64,000 nucleotides of DNA from JBBQLG01 sp038327655. Lineage in GTDB: Bacteria > Bacteroidota > Bacteroidia > Cytophagales > Spirosomataceae. The notes under the pieces were generated by a model. It saw only the letters and a program-made list of their open reading frames with translations. It searched no databases and had not been told where the DNA came from. Below, piece by piece: positions 34,646-44,252 of the stretch. Position 1 is the stretch's first letter. Every line of letters starts with the position of its first letter. The stretch covers positions 9,725 to 73,724 of the forward strand of contig JBBQLG010000010.1 of assembly GCA_038327655.1 (NCBI GenBank), given 5' to 3'. A program made the position numbers and the translations under genes.

Positions 34646-35932
34646 ATGATTTTAGACAGAACCCAGCCCCCTCCCTTCCGGGCCATTCAGACCGTTCAGT
34701 TACCCGCCGTCGAAAACCACACCTTAGCCAATGGCGTTCCCTTGCATCTGATCGCCGTACAGCAGCAACCGGTATTACGGCTCGAATTAATTATGGAAGC
34801 CGGGGCCTGGTACGAAGCCGGGGCCGTAGGTACCGCTTTTTTCGCGTTGAAAATGCTGGCCGAAGGCACCGCCACCCGGTCGTCGTCTGAAATTAGCGAG
34901 GCATTTGACCGCTATGGGGCTTTTCTCGAACTCAGCACCGGACCAGACCGCGCCAGCATGGTCGTCTATTGCCTGACCAAACACCTGTCGTCGATTCTGC
35001 CCCTCGTGCATGAACTCCTGACGGAACCTACTTTTCCGGAAAAAGAACTGGCCGACCTGCGTAACATCACCGGGCAAAACCTGCGTGTTAATCTCGAAAA
35101 GAACAGCTACCTCGCCGGTGTACAGTTCCGGCAAAGCCTTTTCGGCTCATCGCATCCCTACGGTCGTACACAGCAGTTGGATGTAGTGGAAAACATGAGC
35201 CGGGAGGCCGTGGTTGGCTTCTACGAACGCGTGATTCAAAACCAGCCCTTCCGGATCATATTGGCCGGGCAGGCATCCATGACCGAAATAGACCTGATCG
35301 ACAAAGCGCTGGGTCAGTTGCCGGTGTCCGGGGTACCCCTTTCCCCAACGTATGCGGATCATGTTTTGGTGGCTCCCATTGACCCGATTCTGGTGGAGAA
35401 ACCCACCAGCCTGCAATCGTCCATCCGCATGGGCCGCCGGTTGTTCTCCCGGCATCACCCCGATTTCATGAAAACGCTGGTGATGAACGAAGTCCTGGGC
35501 GGTTACTTTGGCTCGCGGCTGATGAAAAACATCCGCGAAGAAAAGGGCTTCACCTACGGCATCTCATCCAACCTGGCGTCATTTCGGCATATGGGCTACT
35601 TCTTGATCGGCACCGACGTCAAGAAAGAGTATACGCAGCAAACACTGGACGAAATCCGCAAGGAAATCGACCGGATGCAGACCGAACTGGTGCCCGCCAG
35701 CGAACTCGAAACCGTGACTAACTACATGGCTGGTGAGTTCGTCGGATCGCTTAACACCCCGTTCGAGATTGCCGACCGGTACAAGGTAATTCTGCTGGAT
35801 GGCCTGCCCGGCGACTTCCTGACGAACTACGTAGCGAACCTCCGCGCCGTTACGCCCGAAGCCATTCGCGACGCGGCCAACCAGTACTTACAGGCCGAAG
35901 ATCTGCTCGAAATAGTGGTTGGCAGCAAATAG
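34646..35932 (+). CDS. M16-family (insulinase-like) peptidase homologue, zinc motif lost
   Basis: This 428-residue protein has the M16 fold: GVPLHLIAVQQQPVLRLEL, AWYEAGAVGTAFFALKMLAE and MNEVLGGYFGSRLMKNIREE, a conserved C-terminal-half signature. At the place of the HXXEH zinc motif it reads FFALK, so histidines and glutamate are missing and it should be catalytically inactive. In Bacteroidota, inactive M16 subunits usually pair with an active one encoded next to them; here no active partner is adjacent. The start ATG 34646 was chosen over 34613, which lies in the porV terminator. Role unknown, perhaps a regulatory or binding subunit. Confidence 0.88.
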   Translation: MILDRTQPPPFRAIQTVQLPAVENHTLANGVPLHLIAVQQQPVLRLELIMEAGAWYEAGAVGTAFFALKMLAEGTATRSSSEISEAFDRYGAFLELSTGPDRASMVVYCLTKHLSSILPLVHELLTEPTFPEKELADLRNITGQNLRVNLEKNSYLAGVQFRQSLFGSSHPYGRTQQLDVVENMSREAVVGFYERVIQNQPFRIILAGQASMTEIDLIDKALGQLPVSGVPLSPTYADHVLVAPIDPILVEKPTSLQSSIRMGRRLFSRHHPDFMKTLVMNEVLGGYFGSRLMKNIREEKGFTYGISSNLASFRHMGYFLIGTDVKKEYTQQTLDEIRKEIDRMQTELVPASELETVTNYMAGEFVGSLNTPFEIADRYKVILLDGLPGDFLTNYVANLRAVTPEAIRDAANQYLQAEDLLEIVVGSK

Positions 35933-36095
35933 AATCACCGTTTTGGGAGTAACCAAATGGCATTAAAGCGGGTTTAATCACGCAGTGACTTGGTTTACGC
36001 CGGAAAGCCGTAATTTTAGGGTCGCATTATGCCTCAGTTGTAAATCATCGCGCTCCCATGCCTTCCTTGCCGGCTGCCTTAGTACCTGCTCATTC

Positions 36096-36746
36096 ATGAA
36101 TGTACTTCTGATCATAACGACTACGGTCATTGCTTACCTGTTAGGCTCTGTTCCGACAGCCGTCTGGTACGGACAGGCCTTTTATGGGGTCGATATCCGC
36201 AAGCACGGCAGCGGCAACGCGGGCGCAACCAACACCTTCCGAACGCTGGGCAAGCGGGCGGGTACGATTGTGCTGCTCGTCGACGTACTGAAAGGCTACA
36301 CAGCCACGATTCTGGCCACGATTCTGGAATACCTGCACGTGATGCCCGCGGAAGACGTAATGGCCTGGAAATTGGTATTTGGCTTAGTCGCGGTAATTGG
36401 TCATCTGTACCCCGTTTTTGCGGAGTTCAAAGGCGGCAAAGGCGTCGCCACGCTGCTCGGCATGATTCTGGCCATTCACCCCGAAATGGCGGCTGTCTGC
36501 ATCGGCATCTTTCTGCTGGTTGTCATTGCCTCGCAGTATGTTTCGCTGGGCTCACTGCTGGCGGCTCTGGCGTTTCCGGTGCTGCTGTTACTGCAGATAT
36601 TCGGGGAACGCGAAAGCCCGCTGCTGATCGTATTCGGCTTTGTCGTTTTTCTGATTGTGGCCCTCACGCACCAGAAAAACATTGGTCGGCTCTGGCGCGG
36701 GCAGGAAAGCCGGACCGTACTGTTCGGCCGACGCAAAAAACGATAG
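36096..36746 (+). CDS. plsY: glycerol-3-phosphate acyltransferase PlsY
   Basis: PlsY acylates glycerol 3-phosphate from acyl phosphate in the inner membrane, the first step of phospholipid synthesis. The 216-residue protein has five hydrophobic segments and the three PlsY motifs: LGSVPTAVWYG, KHGSGNAGATNTFRTLGKRAG (phosphate loop) and FKGGKGVATLLG. The ATG at 36096 gives the usual N-terminus; an in-frame start at 35985 would add an unrelated stretch. It is monocistronic in appearance. It shares the substrate glycerol 3-phosphate with the glpFK product, though the genes are not adjacent. Confidence 0.95.
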   Translation: MNVLLIITTTVIAYLLGSVPTAVWYGQAFYGVDIRKHGSGNAGATNTFRTLGKRAGTIVLLVDVLKGYTATILATILEYLHVMPAEDVMAWKLVFGLVAVIGHLYPVFAEFKGGKGVATLLGMILAIHPEMAAVCIGIFLLVVIASQYVSLGSLLAALAFPVLLLLQIFGERESPLLIVFGFVVFLIVALTHQKNIGRLWRGQESRTVLFGRRKKR

Positions 36747-36924
36747 ACCACCACAGAACCGGGCCGCGATTGCGGCCGGACAACGTGTTCACGTGCATAC
36801 ACGCCCCTGGTTGCGCCAAAGTGCGTAACTTGGGGCGTCTTTAGTTAAGTCAGTCCTTCGTTTCGATCACCGGCACAATCGATAAAGCGAAACCCGTCAA
36901 CCGAAATAATTATTCATTAACAGC

Positions 36925-38289
36925 ATGATAGCCAATTATTTAGAAGCCAATAAGGAGCGGTTTTTGGATGAACTGCTCGACCTGATCCGAATTCCGTCCG
37001 TTTCAGCCGATTCGAAATTCAACGCCGACACGCGCCGGGCGGCCGAGTTTGTCCGCGACCGGTTGCAGGACGCGGGTCTGGATGCCGTCGAGGTTGTTGA
37101 GACGCCCGGCCACCCCATCGTTTACGCCCAAAAACTTATCGACCCTGCCCTGCCAACGGTACTGGTTTATGGTCACTACGACGTACAACCGGCCGACCCC
37201 TACGAACTCTGGCTGACGCCCCCGTTTGAGCCGACGATCCGCAACGAACGGATTTATGCACGGGGGGCCTGCGACGACAAAGGGCAGTTTTACATGCACG
37301 TAAAGGCAATCGAAGCCATGATTGCTACGGATACCCTGCCCTGCAACGTCAAAATCATGATCGAAGGCGAAGAGGAAGTCGGCTCCGATCACCTCGGCGA
37401 TTTTGTCACGGCCAACCTCGACCGGTTAGCCGCCGACGTAATTTTAGTGTCCGACACCAGCATTATTGCCAACGACGTTCCCTCCATCGAAACCGGTTTG
37501 CGGGGCTTATCCTATGTAGAAGTAGAAGTAACGGGACCCAACCGCGACCTGCATTCGGGCGTGTACGGCGGGGGCGTCGAAAATCCGCTCAATGTGCTGT
37601 GCCGGATGATTGCCTCGCTGCACGACGAACAGGGCCGGATCACCATTCCCGGTTTTTATGACGATGTGGTAGACCTGAGCGACGGCGAACGCGCTGAATT
37701 AGCCAAAGCACCGTTCGACCTGAACGTTTACAAGGAAGACCTGGGCATTCGGGAGGTGGGCGGTGAAGCCGGTTACTCGACCAATGAGCGTACGTCGATT
37801 CGCCCAACGCTGGACGTAAACGGCATTTGGGGCGGCTATACCGGCGAAGGTGCCAAAACGGTGTTGCCCTCGAAAGCCTCTGCCAAAATCAGTATGCGTT
37901 TAGTGCCCAACCAGACACCCGACGCCATCACGGCGTTGTTTACCCGGCATTTTACTGCCATAGCCCCACCAACGGTTTCGGTGAAGGTAACGCCCCACCA
38001 CGGTGGCCTGCCCTACGTGACGCCGATTGATTCCGTCGAGTTTGAAGCCGCCAGCTTAGCCTTTGAGGAAGCCTGGGGCAAGAAGCCCATTCCAACGCGG
38101 GGGGGCGGCAGCATTCCGACTATGGCTTTGTTTGAGCAGCAGTTAGGCATCAAGTCCATTCTGATGGGATTTGGTCTGGATACCGACGCCCTGCACTCGC
38201 CCAACGAGAGCTACGGTCTGTTCAATTTCTACAAGGGTATCGAAACGATTCCGTACTTCTACAAGCATTACAGCATCCTTAAAAAATAA
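36925..38289 (+). CDS. M20-family dipeptidase/carboxypeptidase
   Basis: This 454-residue enzyme belongs to the M20 metallopeptidases with two zinc ions. Ligand segments are visible in order: VYGHYDVQPADP (His and the following Asp), GACDDKGQ (bridging Asp), IEGEEEVGS (catalytic Glu pair), SDTSI (Asp), and DALHSPNES (last His). The dimerisation domain lies between. It resembles PepV/CNDP-like dipeptidases, which cleave short peptides; the gene context does not identify a substrate. Length is typical. It has its own terminator. Confidence 0.92.
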   Translation: MIANYLEANKERFLDELLDLIRIPSVSADSKFNADTRRAAEFVRDRLQDAGLDAVEVVETPGHPIVYAQKLIDPALPTVLVYGHYDVQPADPYELWLTPPFEPTIRNERIYARGACDDKGQFYMHVKAIEAMIATDTLPCNVKIMIEGEEEVGSDHLGDFVTANLDRLAADVILVSDTSIIANDVPSIETGLRGLSYVEVEVTGPNRDLHSGVYGGGVENPLNVLCRMIASLHDEQGRITIPGFYDDVVDLSDGERAELAKAPFDLNVYKEDLGIREVGGEAGYSTNERTSIRPTLDVNGIWGGYTGEGAKTVLPSKASAKISMRLVPNQTPDAITALFTRHFTAIAPPTVSVKVTPHHGGLPYVTPIDSVEFEAASLAFEEAWGKKPIPTRGGGSIPTMALFEQQLGIKSILMGFGLDTDALHSPNESYGLFNFYKGIETIPYFYKHYSILKK

Positions 38290-38296
38290 TTGGTGC

Positions 38297-38346
38297 AGCG
38301 GCTCCGGCAGTGGATTGATGATCCCGTAACCGGAGCCGCTACGTTT
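38297..38346 (+). terminator. terminator-like hairpin after the M20 gene
   Basis: Arms AGCGGCTCCGG at 38297-38307 and CCGGAGCCGCT at 38330-38340 are an 11-base perfect inverted repeat, with a 22-base loop, followed by ACGTTTT. It lies 7 bases after the M20 stop; the long loop and short T-tract make it a weaker terminator. Confidence 0.6.
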
Positions 38347-38359
38347 TAGTCCATTCATT

Positions 38360-39781
38360 ATGAAGGTTTTGTTTACCCTTGGATTACTGGCTGGCTGGCT
38401 GTCGGCATCCGCTCAGGTGCCGACCACAACAGCCCCCGCATCCGCCACTACGACACCGGCCACACCAATGGCTCCCCCGGCACGGGTACTGACTCCGGCC
38501 GAAATCCGCCAGAAAGAACGCATCGCGAAGGCGCTCGAAGAGGACCGGAAGCTGCGGGAAGAAATCGCCAAAGCACAACGCGAGTACCAGGCCAAACAGG
38601 CCAATAAAGAGCGGCAGCGTCGCGAAAGGGAACAGCCCAAACAAACAACCGAAACACCCGCTGCGGTGACGCCCACGCCGGTTGTGACAACGGAACCGGC
38701 ACGGACGAAGCCAGAAAAAAGCAAACCGGCCACGCCTAAAGCAAGCCCTGCTCCCCAATCCGCCGAACCGAAGCCCGAACAACAGGCAGCAACAGAACCC
38801 GCCAAAGCAGACCGCCAGGCCGAACGCGAGCGGGTTCGTCAGCAACAGGCCATGGACCGCGAACGGCAACTCCAACAGGAACAAGGCGAACGCGAGGCCC
38901 GAAAAGCAACACGGGAAGCCGCGCAGACCAAAGTACGGACGGATAAAGCCGCAACAACAGCAGCAACCGCTCCCAACACGGTAACCAAACGACTGCTGAC
39001 CAACCAGTTTCTGCCCAAAGGTCATTTGTTCGAACCCATCCTGCTCGATCCCCTGGAGGCCCAGACGTACGTCAGCGTTTTACCGGCGTTTCGGACCGAC
39101 GGCCGTAATTATCCCGGCTCCATTGTACCCTTCGCTTTTGGTTTTTGCAAACCGTTTTACCGCTGGACCAAATCACCCGAACGCGCCAGTGAACTGTCGC
39201 TCGATGTGGCTTCATACACGCAGTTTGAAGTGTACCACGACGACGTAAAAAACACCCAGAAACGGCAGCTCATCAACACGGATTATAAGTTCAGTGTCAT
39301 CTACAACCTGCGCCGGGGCCTGAACAACTGGCGGTTCCGGTTTTACCACATCTCTTCGCACCTCGGCGACGACTACCTGTTTCGCAACGCCATTCAGGCT
39401 TACACGCCGAACTCGGTTAATTACGAACTGATCGATGCCACCTACAGCCGGGTGGTCCGCAATACCCGCTACTACGGCGGGGTTGGTTTTGTGCTGCGCA
39501 AGGCCGAAGAACGTAAACTACTGGCCGGTCATGCGGGTTTTTATTACCGGAGTCCGGCCCCAATGCGGTCGGTACGGATGGTGGGTGGTCTCGATGCAAA
39601 AGTATGGCAGCAAACCGACTTCCGGCCCGGCCTGAAAGGTGCCGTTGGCATCGAAGTGGGCAAAGGGACGAATCCGCTCACGTTTGTGCTGGAAGGCTAC
39701 ACCGGTTTTCGGCCGAACAGTCAGTACGAAAATCAGCACGTCCGCTGGCTCGGCATTGGCTTGTATTTCAACCCGATTTAA
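38360..39781 (+). CDS. secreted protein: charged coiled-coil region plus putative outer membrane barrel domain
   Basis: The 473-residue protein starts with a signal peptide (MKVLFTLGLLAGWLSASAQ). Residues about 20-210 are low complexity: Ala/Thr/Pro-rich, then a highly charged Lys/Glu/Arg/Gln region likely to be coiled coil. The remaining about 260 residues form a more ordered domain with alternating aromatic strands (RFRFYHISSHLGDDYLF, YYGGVGFVLRKAEERKLL, VLEGYTGFRPNSQY) that resembles beta-barrel outer membrane proteins such as the DUF1207 family. It probably resides in the outer membrane. No function is known to me; the DUF1207 likeness is tentative. Confidence 0.7.
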   Translation: MKVLFTLGLLAGWLSASAQVPTTTAPASATTTPATPMAPPARVLTPAEIRQKERIAKALEEDRKLREEIAKAQREYQAKQANKERQRREREQPKQTTETPAAVTPTPVVTTEPARTKPEKSKPATPKASPAPQSAEPKPEQQAATEPAKADRQAERERVRQQQAMDRERQLQQEQGEREARKATREAAQTKVRTDKAATTAATAPNTVTKRLLTNQFLPKGHLFEPILLDPLEAQTYVSVLPAFRTDGRNYPGSIVPFAFGFCKPFYRWTKSPERASELSLDVASYTQFEVYHDDVKNTQKRQLINTDYKFSVIYNLRRGLNNWRFRFYHISSHLGDDYLFRNAIQAYTPNSVNYELIDATYSRVVRNTRYYGGVGFVLRKAEERKLLAGHAGFYYRSPAPMRSVRMVGGLDAKVWQQTDFRPGLKGAVGIEVGKGTNPLTFVLEGYTGFRPNSQYENQHVRWLGIGLYFNPI

Positions 39782-39844
39782 CTCGTTTGGTCGTTGACGG
39801 CTAACTCGTTTTTAACCGGCACGACCCGCGCAACCAATAGCATT

Positions 39845-41185
39845 ATGGCATTATCTGAACTAACGGCCATTTCCCCCATCGACGGTCGTTACCGGCGGCA
39901 GGTTGAGTCGCTGGCGCCTTATTTTTCCGAGTTCGGGCTGATCCGCTACCGGGTACAGATCGAAATCGAATATTTTATTGCGCTCTGCGAGTATCCGTTA
40001 CCGCAGCTTCAGGCCGTCGATCACGCACTGTTTCCGGCATTGCGCGGATTATACGAGAACCTCACCGAGGCCGACGCGCTCCGCATCAAGGCGATTGAAG
40101 CGACAACCAATCACGACGTAAAAGCGGTCGAATACTTCATCAAAGAAAAACTGATCGATCTCTCCATCGACGCTTACCTGGAATTTATTCACTTCGGTCT
40201 CACCTCGCAGGACATCAACAACACCGCCATTCCGCTGCTGCTGGGCGATGCCCTGACCAACGAAATTACGCCCCTGTATCAGCAGGTGTATCAGCGGCTA
40301 CAGACGCTGGCGCAGCAGTGGCAGGACATTCCGATGCTGGCCCGAACGCATGGCCAACCGGCATCACCCACCCGGTTGGGTAAAGAACTGATGGTCTTCT
40401 GCGAACGCATTGAGAAGCAGCTTCACCTGCTGACAGCTATTCCAAACGCGGCTAAATTTGGGGGAGCGACCGGTAATTTCAACGCTCACGCGCTGGCCTA
40501 TCCCAACATCGACTGGAAACAGTTCGGCGATAAATTTGTGGAGAGTCTTGGTTTGGTCCGCAGTCAGTTTACGACGCAGATCGAACACTACGACATGATG
40601 GCCGCCCAACTCGACGCCTTCAAACGCCTGAATACCATCCTGATCGACCTCGACCGCGACATCTGGACGTACGTGTCGATGAACTACTTCAAGCAGAAAA
40701 TCAAGGCAGGCGAAATCGGATCTTCGGCCATGCCGCATAAGGTGAACCCCATTGATTTCGAGAATTCAGAGGGCAATCTGGGCATCGCCAACGCCCTGTT
40801 CGAGCACTTGTCGGCCAAGCTTCCTGTCTCCCGGCTGCAACGCGACCTGACCGACTCGACCGTGTTGCGTAACCTCGGCGTTCCGTTTGCGCACTCGGTC
40901 ATCGCGCTGAAATCACTGCTGAAGGGCTTGGGCAAACTCGAACTAAACGAAGCCGCCCTGCACGCCGACCTCGACGCGAATTGGGCCGTTGTCGCTGAAG
41001 GCATTCAAACCATCCTCCGGCGCGAAGGCTATCCGCAACCCTACGAAGCGCTGAAAGCCCTGACGCGCACCAACGAGAAAATCACGGAGCAGACCATCCA
41101 ACAATTCATCGGGGAATTGGACGTGAGCGAAGCCGTAAAAACGGAGTTACGGGCCATTACGCCGTTTAATTACACAGGTATTTGA
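39845..41185 (+). CDS. purB: adenylosuccinate lyase
   Basis: PurB cleaves SAICAR and adenylosuccinate in de novo purine synthesis. The 446-residue protein has the fumarase/aspartase superfamily signature SSAMPHKVNPIDFENSEGN, the TSQDINNTA segment and THGQPASPTRLGKEL, all of them PurB hallmarks. The ATG at 39845 (MALSELTAISPIDGRY) gives the normal N-terminus; an in-frame start at 39794 does not. It converges on carB, with a shared hairpin between them. Confidence 0.97.
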   Translation: MALSELTAISPIDGRYRRQVESLAPYFSEFGLIRYRVQIEIEYFIALCEYPLPQLQAVDHALFPALRGLYENLTEADALRIKAIEATTNHDVKAVEYFIKEKLIDLSIDAYLEFIHFGLTSQDINNTAIPLLLGDALTNEITPLYQQVYQRLQTLAQQWQDIPMLARTHGQPASPTRLGKELMVFCERIEKQLHLLTAIPNAAKFGGATGNFNAHALAYPNIDWKQFGDKFVESLGLVRSQFTTQIEHYDMMAAQLDAFKRLNTILIDLDRDIWTYVSMNYFKQKIKAGEIGSSAMPHKVNPIDFENSEGNLGIANALFEHLSAKLPVSRLQRDLTDSTVLRNLGVPFAHSVIALKSLLKGLGKLELNEAALHADLDANWAVVAEGIQTILRREGYPQPYEALKALTRTNEKITEQTIQQFIGELDVSEAVKTELRAITPFNYTGI

Positions 41186-41229
41186 TCGTGGGTGACACCG
41201 GCTTTCAGCCAAGTATCACCCACGATCAA
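41182..41229. terminator. hairpin between convergent purB and carB
   Basis: A perfect 14-base inverted repeat, TTGATCGTGGGTGA at 41182-41195 and TCACCCACGATCAA at 41216-41229, begins at the purB stop codon. It can fold in both transcripts. There is no long T-tract, so it may act as a stabilising 3' hairpin. Confidence 0.6.
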
Positions 41230-41292
41230 CTCTTGTCCTCACGACACTGATGTGAGGCTGTCAGTAGTACTGTCCATCAGCATTCCGGGGTA

Positions 41293-44169
41293 TTACCGGC
41301 TCATGTACATGTTCCGTTCGCTGTAGACCTGCTGGAAATAGTCGTCGGTCAGGTCGTCGATGAAGTAGATACCCTCACCGGTGGATTTCATTTCGGGGCC
41401 AAGTTCCTTGTTCACGTTCGGGAACTTGCTGAACGAAAACACCGGAATTTTGATCGCGTAGCCTTCTTTCACCGGCTTGAAATCGAAGTCCTTCACCTTC
41501 GCGCCCAGCATCACCTTCGTCGCGTAATTGACGTACGGCTCCTGGTAGGCTTTGCAGATAAACGGCACCGTCCGGCTGGCGCGGGGGTTCGCTTCGATCA
41601 CGTACACCTGCTCGTCTTTGATGGCGAACTGAATGTTAATCAACCCGACGGTGCGCAGGGCCAGGGCGATTTTACGGGTGTACTCATCAATCTGCCGCAG
41701 GACATTCTCACTCAGGTCAAACGTAGGCAGCACCGCGTAGGAATCGCCGGAGTGAATGCCCGCCGGTTCGATGTGCTCCATAACCCCGATGATGTACACG
41801 TCTTCACCGTCGCAGATGGCGTCGGCTTCGGCTTCGATGGCGTTTTCCAGAAAATGATCGAGCAGGATGTTGTTGTCGGGAATGTCGCTGAGGATTTTCA
41901 TCACGTGCTGCTCCAGCTCCGTTTCGTTGATGACGATCTTCATGCTTTGCCCACCCAGCACGTAACTCGGCCGCACCAGCAAGGGAAAACCCAGTTCCCG
42001 TGATAAATCCAGTGCCCCTTCCGATTCGCGAACGGTCCCGAACTTCGGATACGGAATGCCCAGGTCGCGGAGCAAACTCGAAAACTGCCCCCGGTCTTCG
42101 GCTAAGTCAAGGGCTTCCCAGCTCGTTCCAATGATTTTGATGCCGTACTTGGTCAGTTTCTCGGCCATTTTCAGGGCCGTCTGTCCACCCAACTGCACAA
42201 TAACGCCTTCGGGCTGCTCGTGCATGATAATGGCGTGAACGTGCTCCCAGAACACCGGCTCGAAGTAGAGTTTATCGGCAATGTCGGGATCGGTCGAGAC
42301 CGTTTCGGGGTTACAGTTAATCATAATCGTTTCGTAACCCATCTCCTTTGCGGCCAGTACGCCGTGTACGCAGGAATAATCGAACTCAATGCCCTGCCCG
42401 ATGCGGTTTGGGCCGGAGCCGAGCACCACAATCTTCTTGCGGTCCGACCGGATGGACTCGTTGCCGGGCAATTCCGCCACGGGCAGACCGGGTGCGCCTT
42501 CCGATGGAGCCGTTGGGCTGTTGAACGTCGAATAGTAGTACGGTGTCCGGGCTTCAAACTCGGCCGCACAGGTATCCACGCATTTGAATACGCGCCGGAT
42601 GTTGTGCTGTTGCCGGTACTGATACACTTTGCTTTCTTTCACGCTCAGCAGGTGCGCCAACTGCCGGTCGGCGTAGCCTTTCTGCTTGGCGGTACGCAAC
42701 AGCGCGGGCGGCAAGTCCTCCAGATCGTACTGCTGAATTTCTTTTTCCAGCTCGATCAGTTCTTCAATCTGGTACAGGAACCACGGGTCAATCCGGGTCA
42801 GCTTCTGAATCGTGCGGAATGACATGCCCGCTTTAAAGGCATCGTAAATGTGGAACAGCCGGTTCCAGCTTGGGTGGGCCAGACTATGTTCAAGCACTGC
42901 CTGATCGGTCACTTCGCGGCCATCGGCACCAAGGCCATTCCGCCGGATTTCGAGCGACTGACAGGCTTTTTGCAGGGCTTCCTGAAAGTTCCGGCCAATA
43001 CCCATCGCTTCGCCCACCGACTTCATCTGCAACCCCAGCGACCGGTCGGCACCCGGAAATTTATCGAAATTCCAGCGCGGCACTTTAACGATTACGTAGT
43101 CGATGGCGGGTTCAAAAAACGCCGACGTGGTGCCGGTAATAGGGTTTTTCAGTTCGTCTAAGTTATAGCCGATGGCCATTTTAGCGGCAATCTTGGCAAT
43201 TGGGTATCCCGTTGCTTTCGACGCCAGGGCCGATGACCGGCTCACGCGGGGGTTCACCTCGATCACCACAATCATGTCGTCAGCAGGATTTACGGCGAAC
43301 TGAATGTTACAGCCCCCGGCGAAGCTGCCGATGCCTGCCATCACTTTAATGGCCAGATCGCGCATTTTCTGATACAGCGTATCGGGCAGGGTCATGGCCG
43401 GGGCCACCGTAATGGAGTCGCCGGTATGTACCCCCATCGGGTCGAAGTTTTCGATGGAGCAGATGATAATAAAGTTCCCCGCCCCGTCGCGCAGTAACTC
43501 CAACTCATATTCTTTCCAGCCCATGATGCTCTGCTCCACCAGCACTTCATGCACCGGCGACGCGTGCAGACCCGCCGTGAGGGCTTTGTCGAAATCAGCG
43601 GGGTCATTCACAAAACCGCCACCGGTACCGCCTAAGGTATAAGACGGCCGGATAACAAGCGGGAAACCAATTTCCTGCGCAATCTCTTTGCCTTCCAGAA
43701 ACGAGCGAGCGGTGCGGCCTTTACAGACGTTGGCGTCTAATTCGATCATTTTAAGCCGAAATTTCTCGCGGTCTTCCGTTGTCTCGATGGCCCGGATATC
43801 GACGCCGATAATTGCGACACCGTACTTAGCCCAGATGCCTGCCTTTTCGCAGTCGATGGCTAAGTTCAGGGCCGTCTGTCCGCCCATAGTCGGTAAAACG
43901 GCGTCGATGGGTTCGCCCATTTCCTGATGTTTTTTCAGGATGGCGACAATCGACTTTTTTTCCAACGGCTGCAGGTAGACGTAATCCGCTGTCACGGGGT
44001 CAGTCATGATCGTAGCCGGGTTGGAGTTAATCAGGGCTATTTTAATGCCTTCTTCGCGGAGCGAACGGGATGCCTGTGAACCGGCATAATCGAATTCACA
44101 CGCCTGACCGATTACGATGGGGCCGGAGCCGATGATGAGAACCGTACGGATACTGGTATTTTTGGGCAT
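41293..44169 (-). CDS. carB: carbamoyl-phosphate synthase large subunit, short form
   Basis: CarB makes carbamoyl phosphate from bicarbonate, glutamine-derived ammonia and ATP, for arginine and pyrimidine synthesis. The 958-residue protein has two ATP-grasp halves, beginning RTVLIIGSGPIVIGQACEFD and, in the middle, KKIVVLGSGPNRIGQGIEFD, with conserved ligands in both. It ends at about GEGIYFIDDL...YMSR. E. coli CarB has 1073 residues, of which the last about 135 form the MGS-like domain that binds UMP, IMP and ornithine; this domain is missing here. The missing segment lies after the second synthetase unit, and no separate MGS gene follows. The small subunit carA is not in the window. Confidence 0.96.
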   Translation of the reverse strand: MPKNTSIRTVLIIGSGPIVIGQACEFDYAGSQASRSLREEGIKIALINSNPATIMTDPVTADYVYLQPLEKKSIVAILKKHQEMGEPIDAVLPTMGGQTALNLAIDCEKAGIWAKYGVAIIGVDIRAIETTEDREKFRLKMIELDANVCKGRTARSFLEGKEIAQEIGFPLVIRPSYTLGGTGGGFVNDPADFDKALTAGLHASPVHEVLVEQSIMGWKEYELELLRDGAGNFIIICSIENFDPMGVHTGDSITVAPAMTLPDTLYQKMRDLAIKVMAGIGSFAGGCNIQFAVNPADDMIVVIEVNPRVSRSSALASKATGYPIAKIAAKMAIGYNLDELKNPITGTTSAFFEPAIDYVIVKVPRWNFDKFPGADRSLGLQMKSVGEAMGIGRNFQEALQKACQSLEIRRNGLGADGREVTDQAVLEHSLAHPSWNRLFHIYDAFKAGMSFRTIQKLTRIDPWFLYQIEELIELEKEIQQYDLEDLPPALLRTAKQKGYADRQLAHLLSVKESKVYQYRQQHNIRRVFKCVDTCAAEFEARTPYYYSTFNSPTAPSEGAPGLPVAELPGNESIRSDRKKIVVLGSGPNRIGQGIEFDYSCVHGVLAAKEMGYETIMINCNPETVSTDPDIADKLYFEPVFWEHVHAIIMHEQPEGVIVQLGGQTALKMAEKLTKYGIKIIGTSWEALDLAEDRGQFSSLLRDLGIPYPKFGTVRESEGALDLSRELGFPLLVRPSYVLGGQSMKIVINETELEQHVMKILSDIPDNNILLDHFLENAIEAEADAICDGEDVYIIGVMEHIEPAGIHSGDSYAVLPTFDLSENVLRQIDEYTRKIALALRTVGLINIQFAIKDEQVYVIEANPRASRTVPFICKAYQEPYVNYATKVMLGAKVKDFDFKPVKEGYAIKIPVFSFSKFPNVNKELGPEMKSTGEGIYFIDDLTDDYFQQVYSERNMYMSR

Positions 44170-44195
44170 GGCAGCGAGGGTGTCAAAAAATCACG

Positions 44196-44203
44196 CAAAG
44201 GTA
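44196..44203 (-). promoter_or_regulatory. -7 promoter element of carB
   Basis: On the minus strand TACCTTTG reads from 44203 to 44196, 27 bases before the carB start. It matches the consensus, but no well-spaced -33 TTG was found. Confidence 0.45.
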
Positions 44204-44252
44204 GAAGATACAAGGGATTTCAGCGTTAATTTTGGGAAAACAGCCTTGGTTT

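Noticed and set aside
36762..36777. GGCCGC hairpin after plsY as a terminator
   Set aside because: Only a 6-base core stem and no T-tract; too little support to list as a feature.
38384..39025. Cys/Gly/Phe-rich open frame of 213 codons on the minus strand
   Set aside because: Antisense to the low-complexity charged region of the plus-strand secreted protein; the unusual composition comes from that repeat-like coding.
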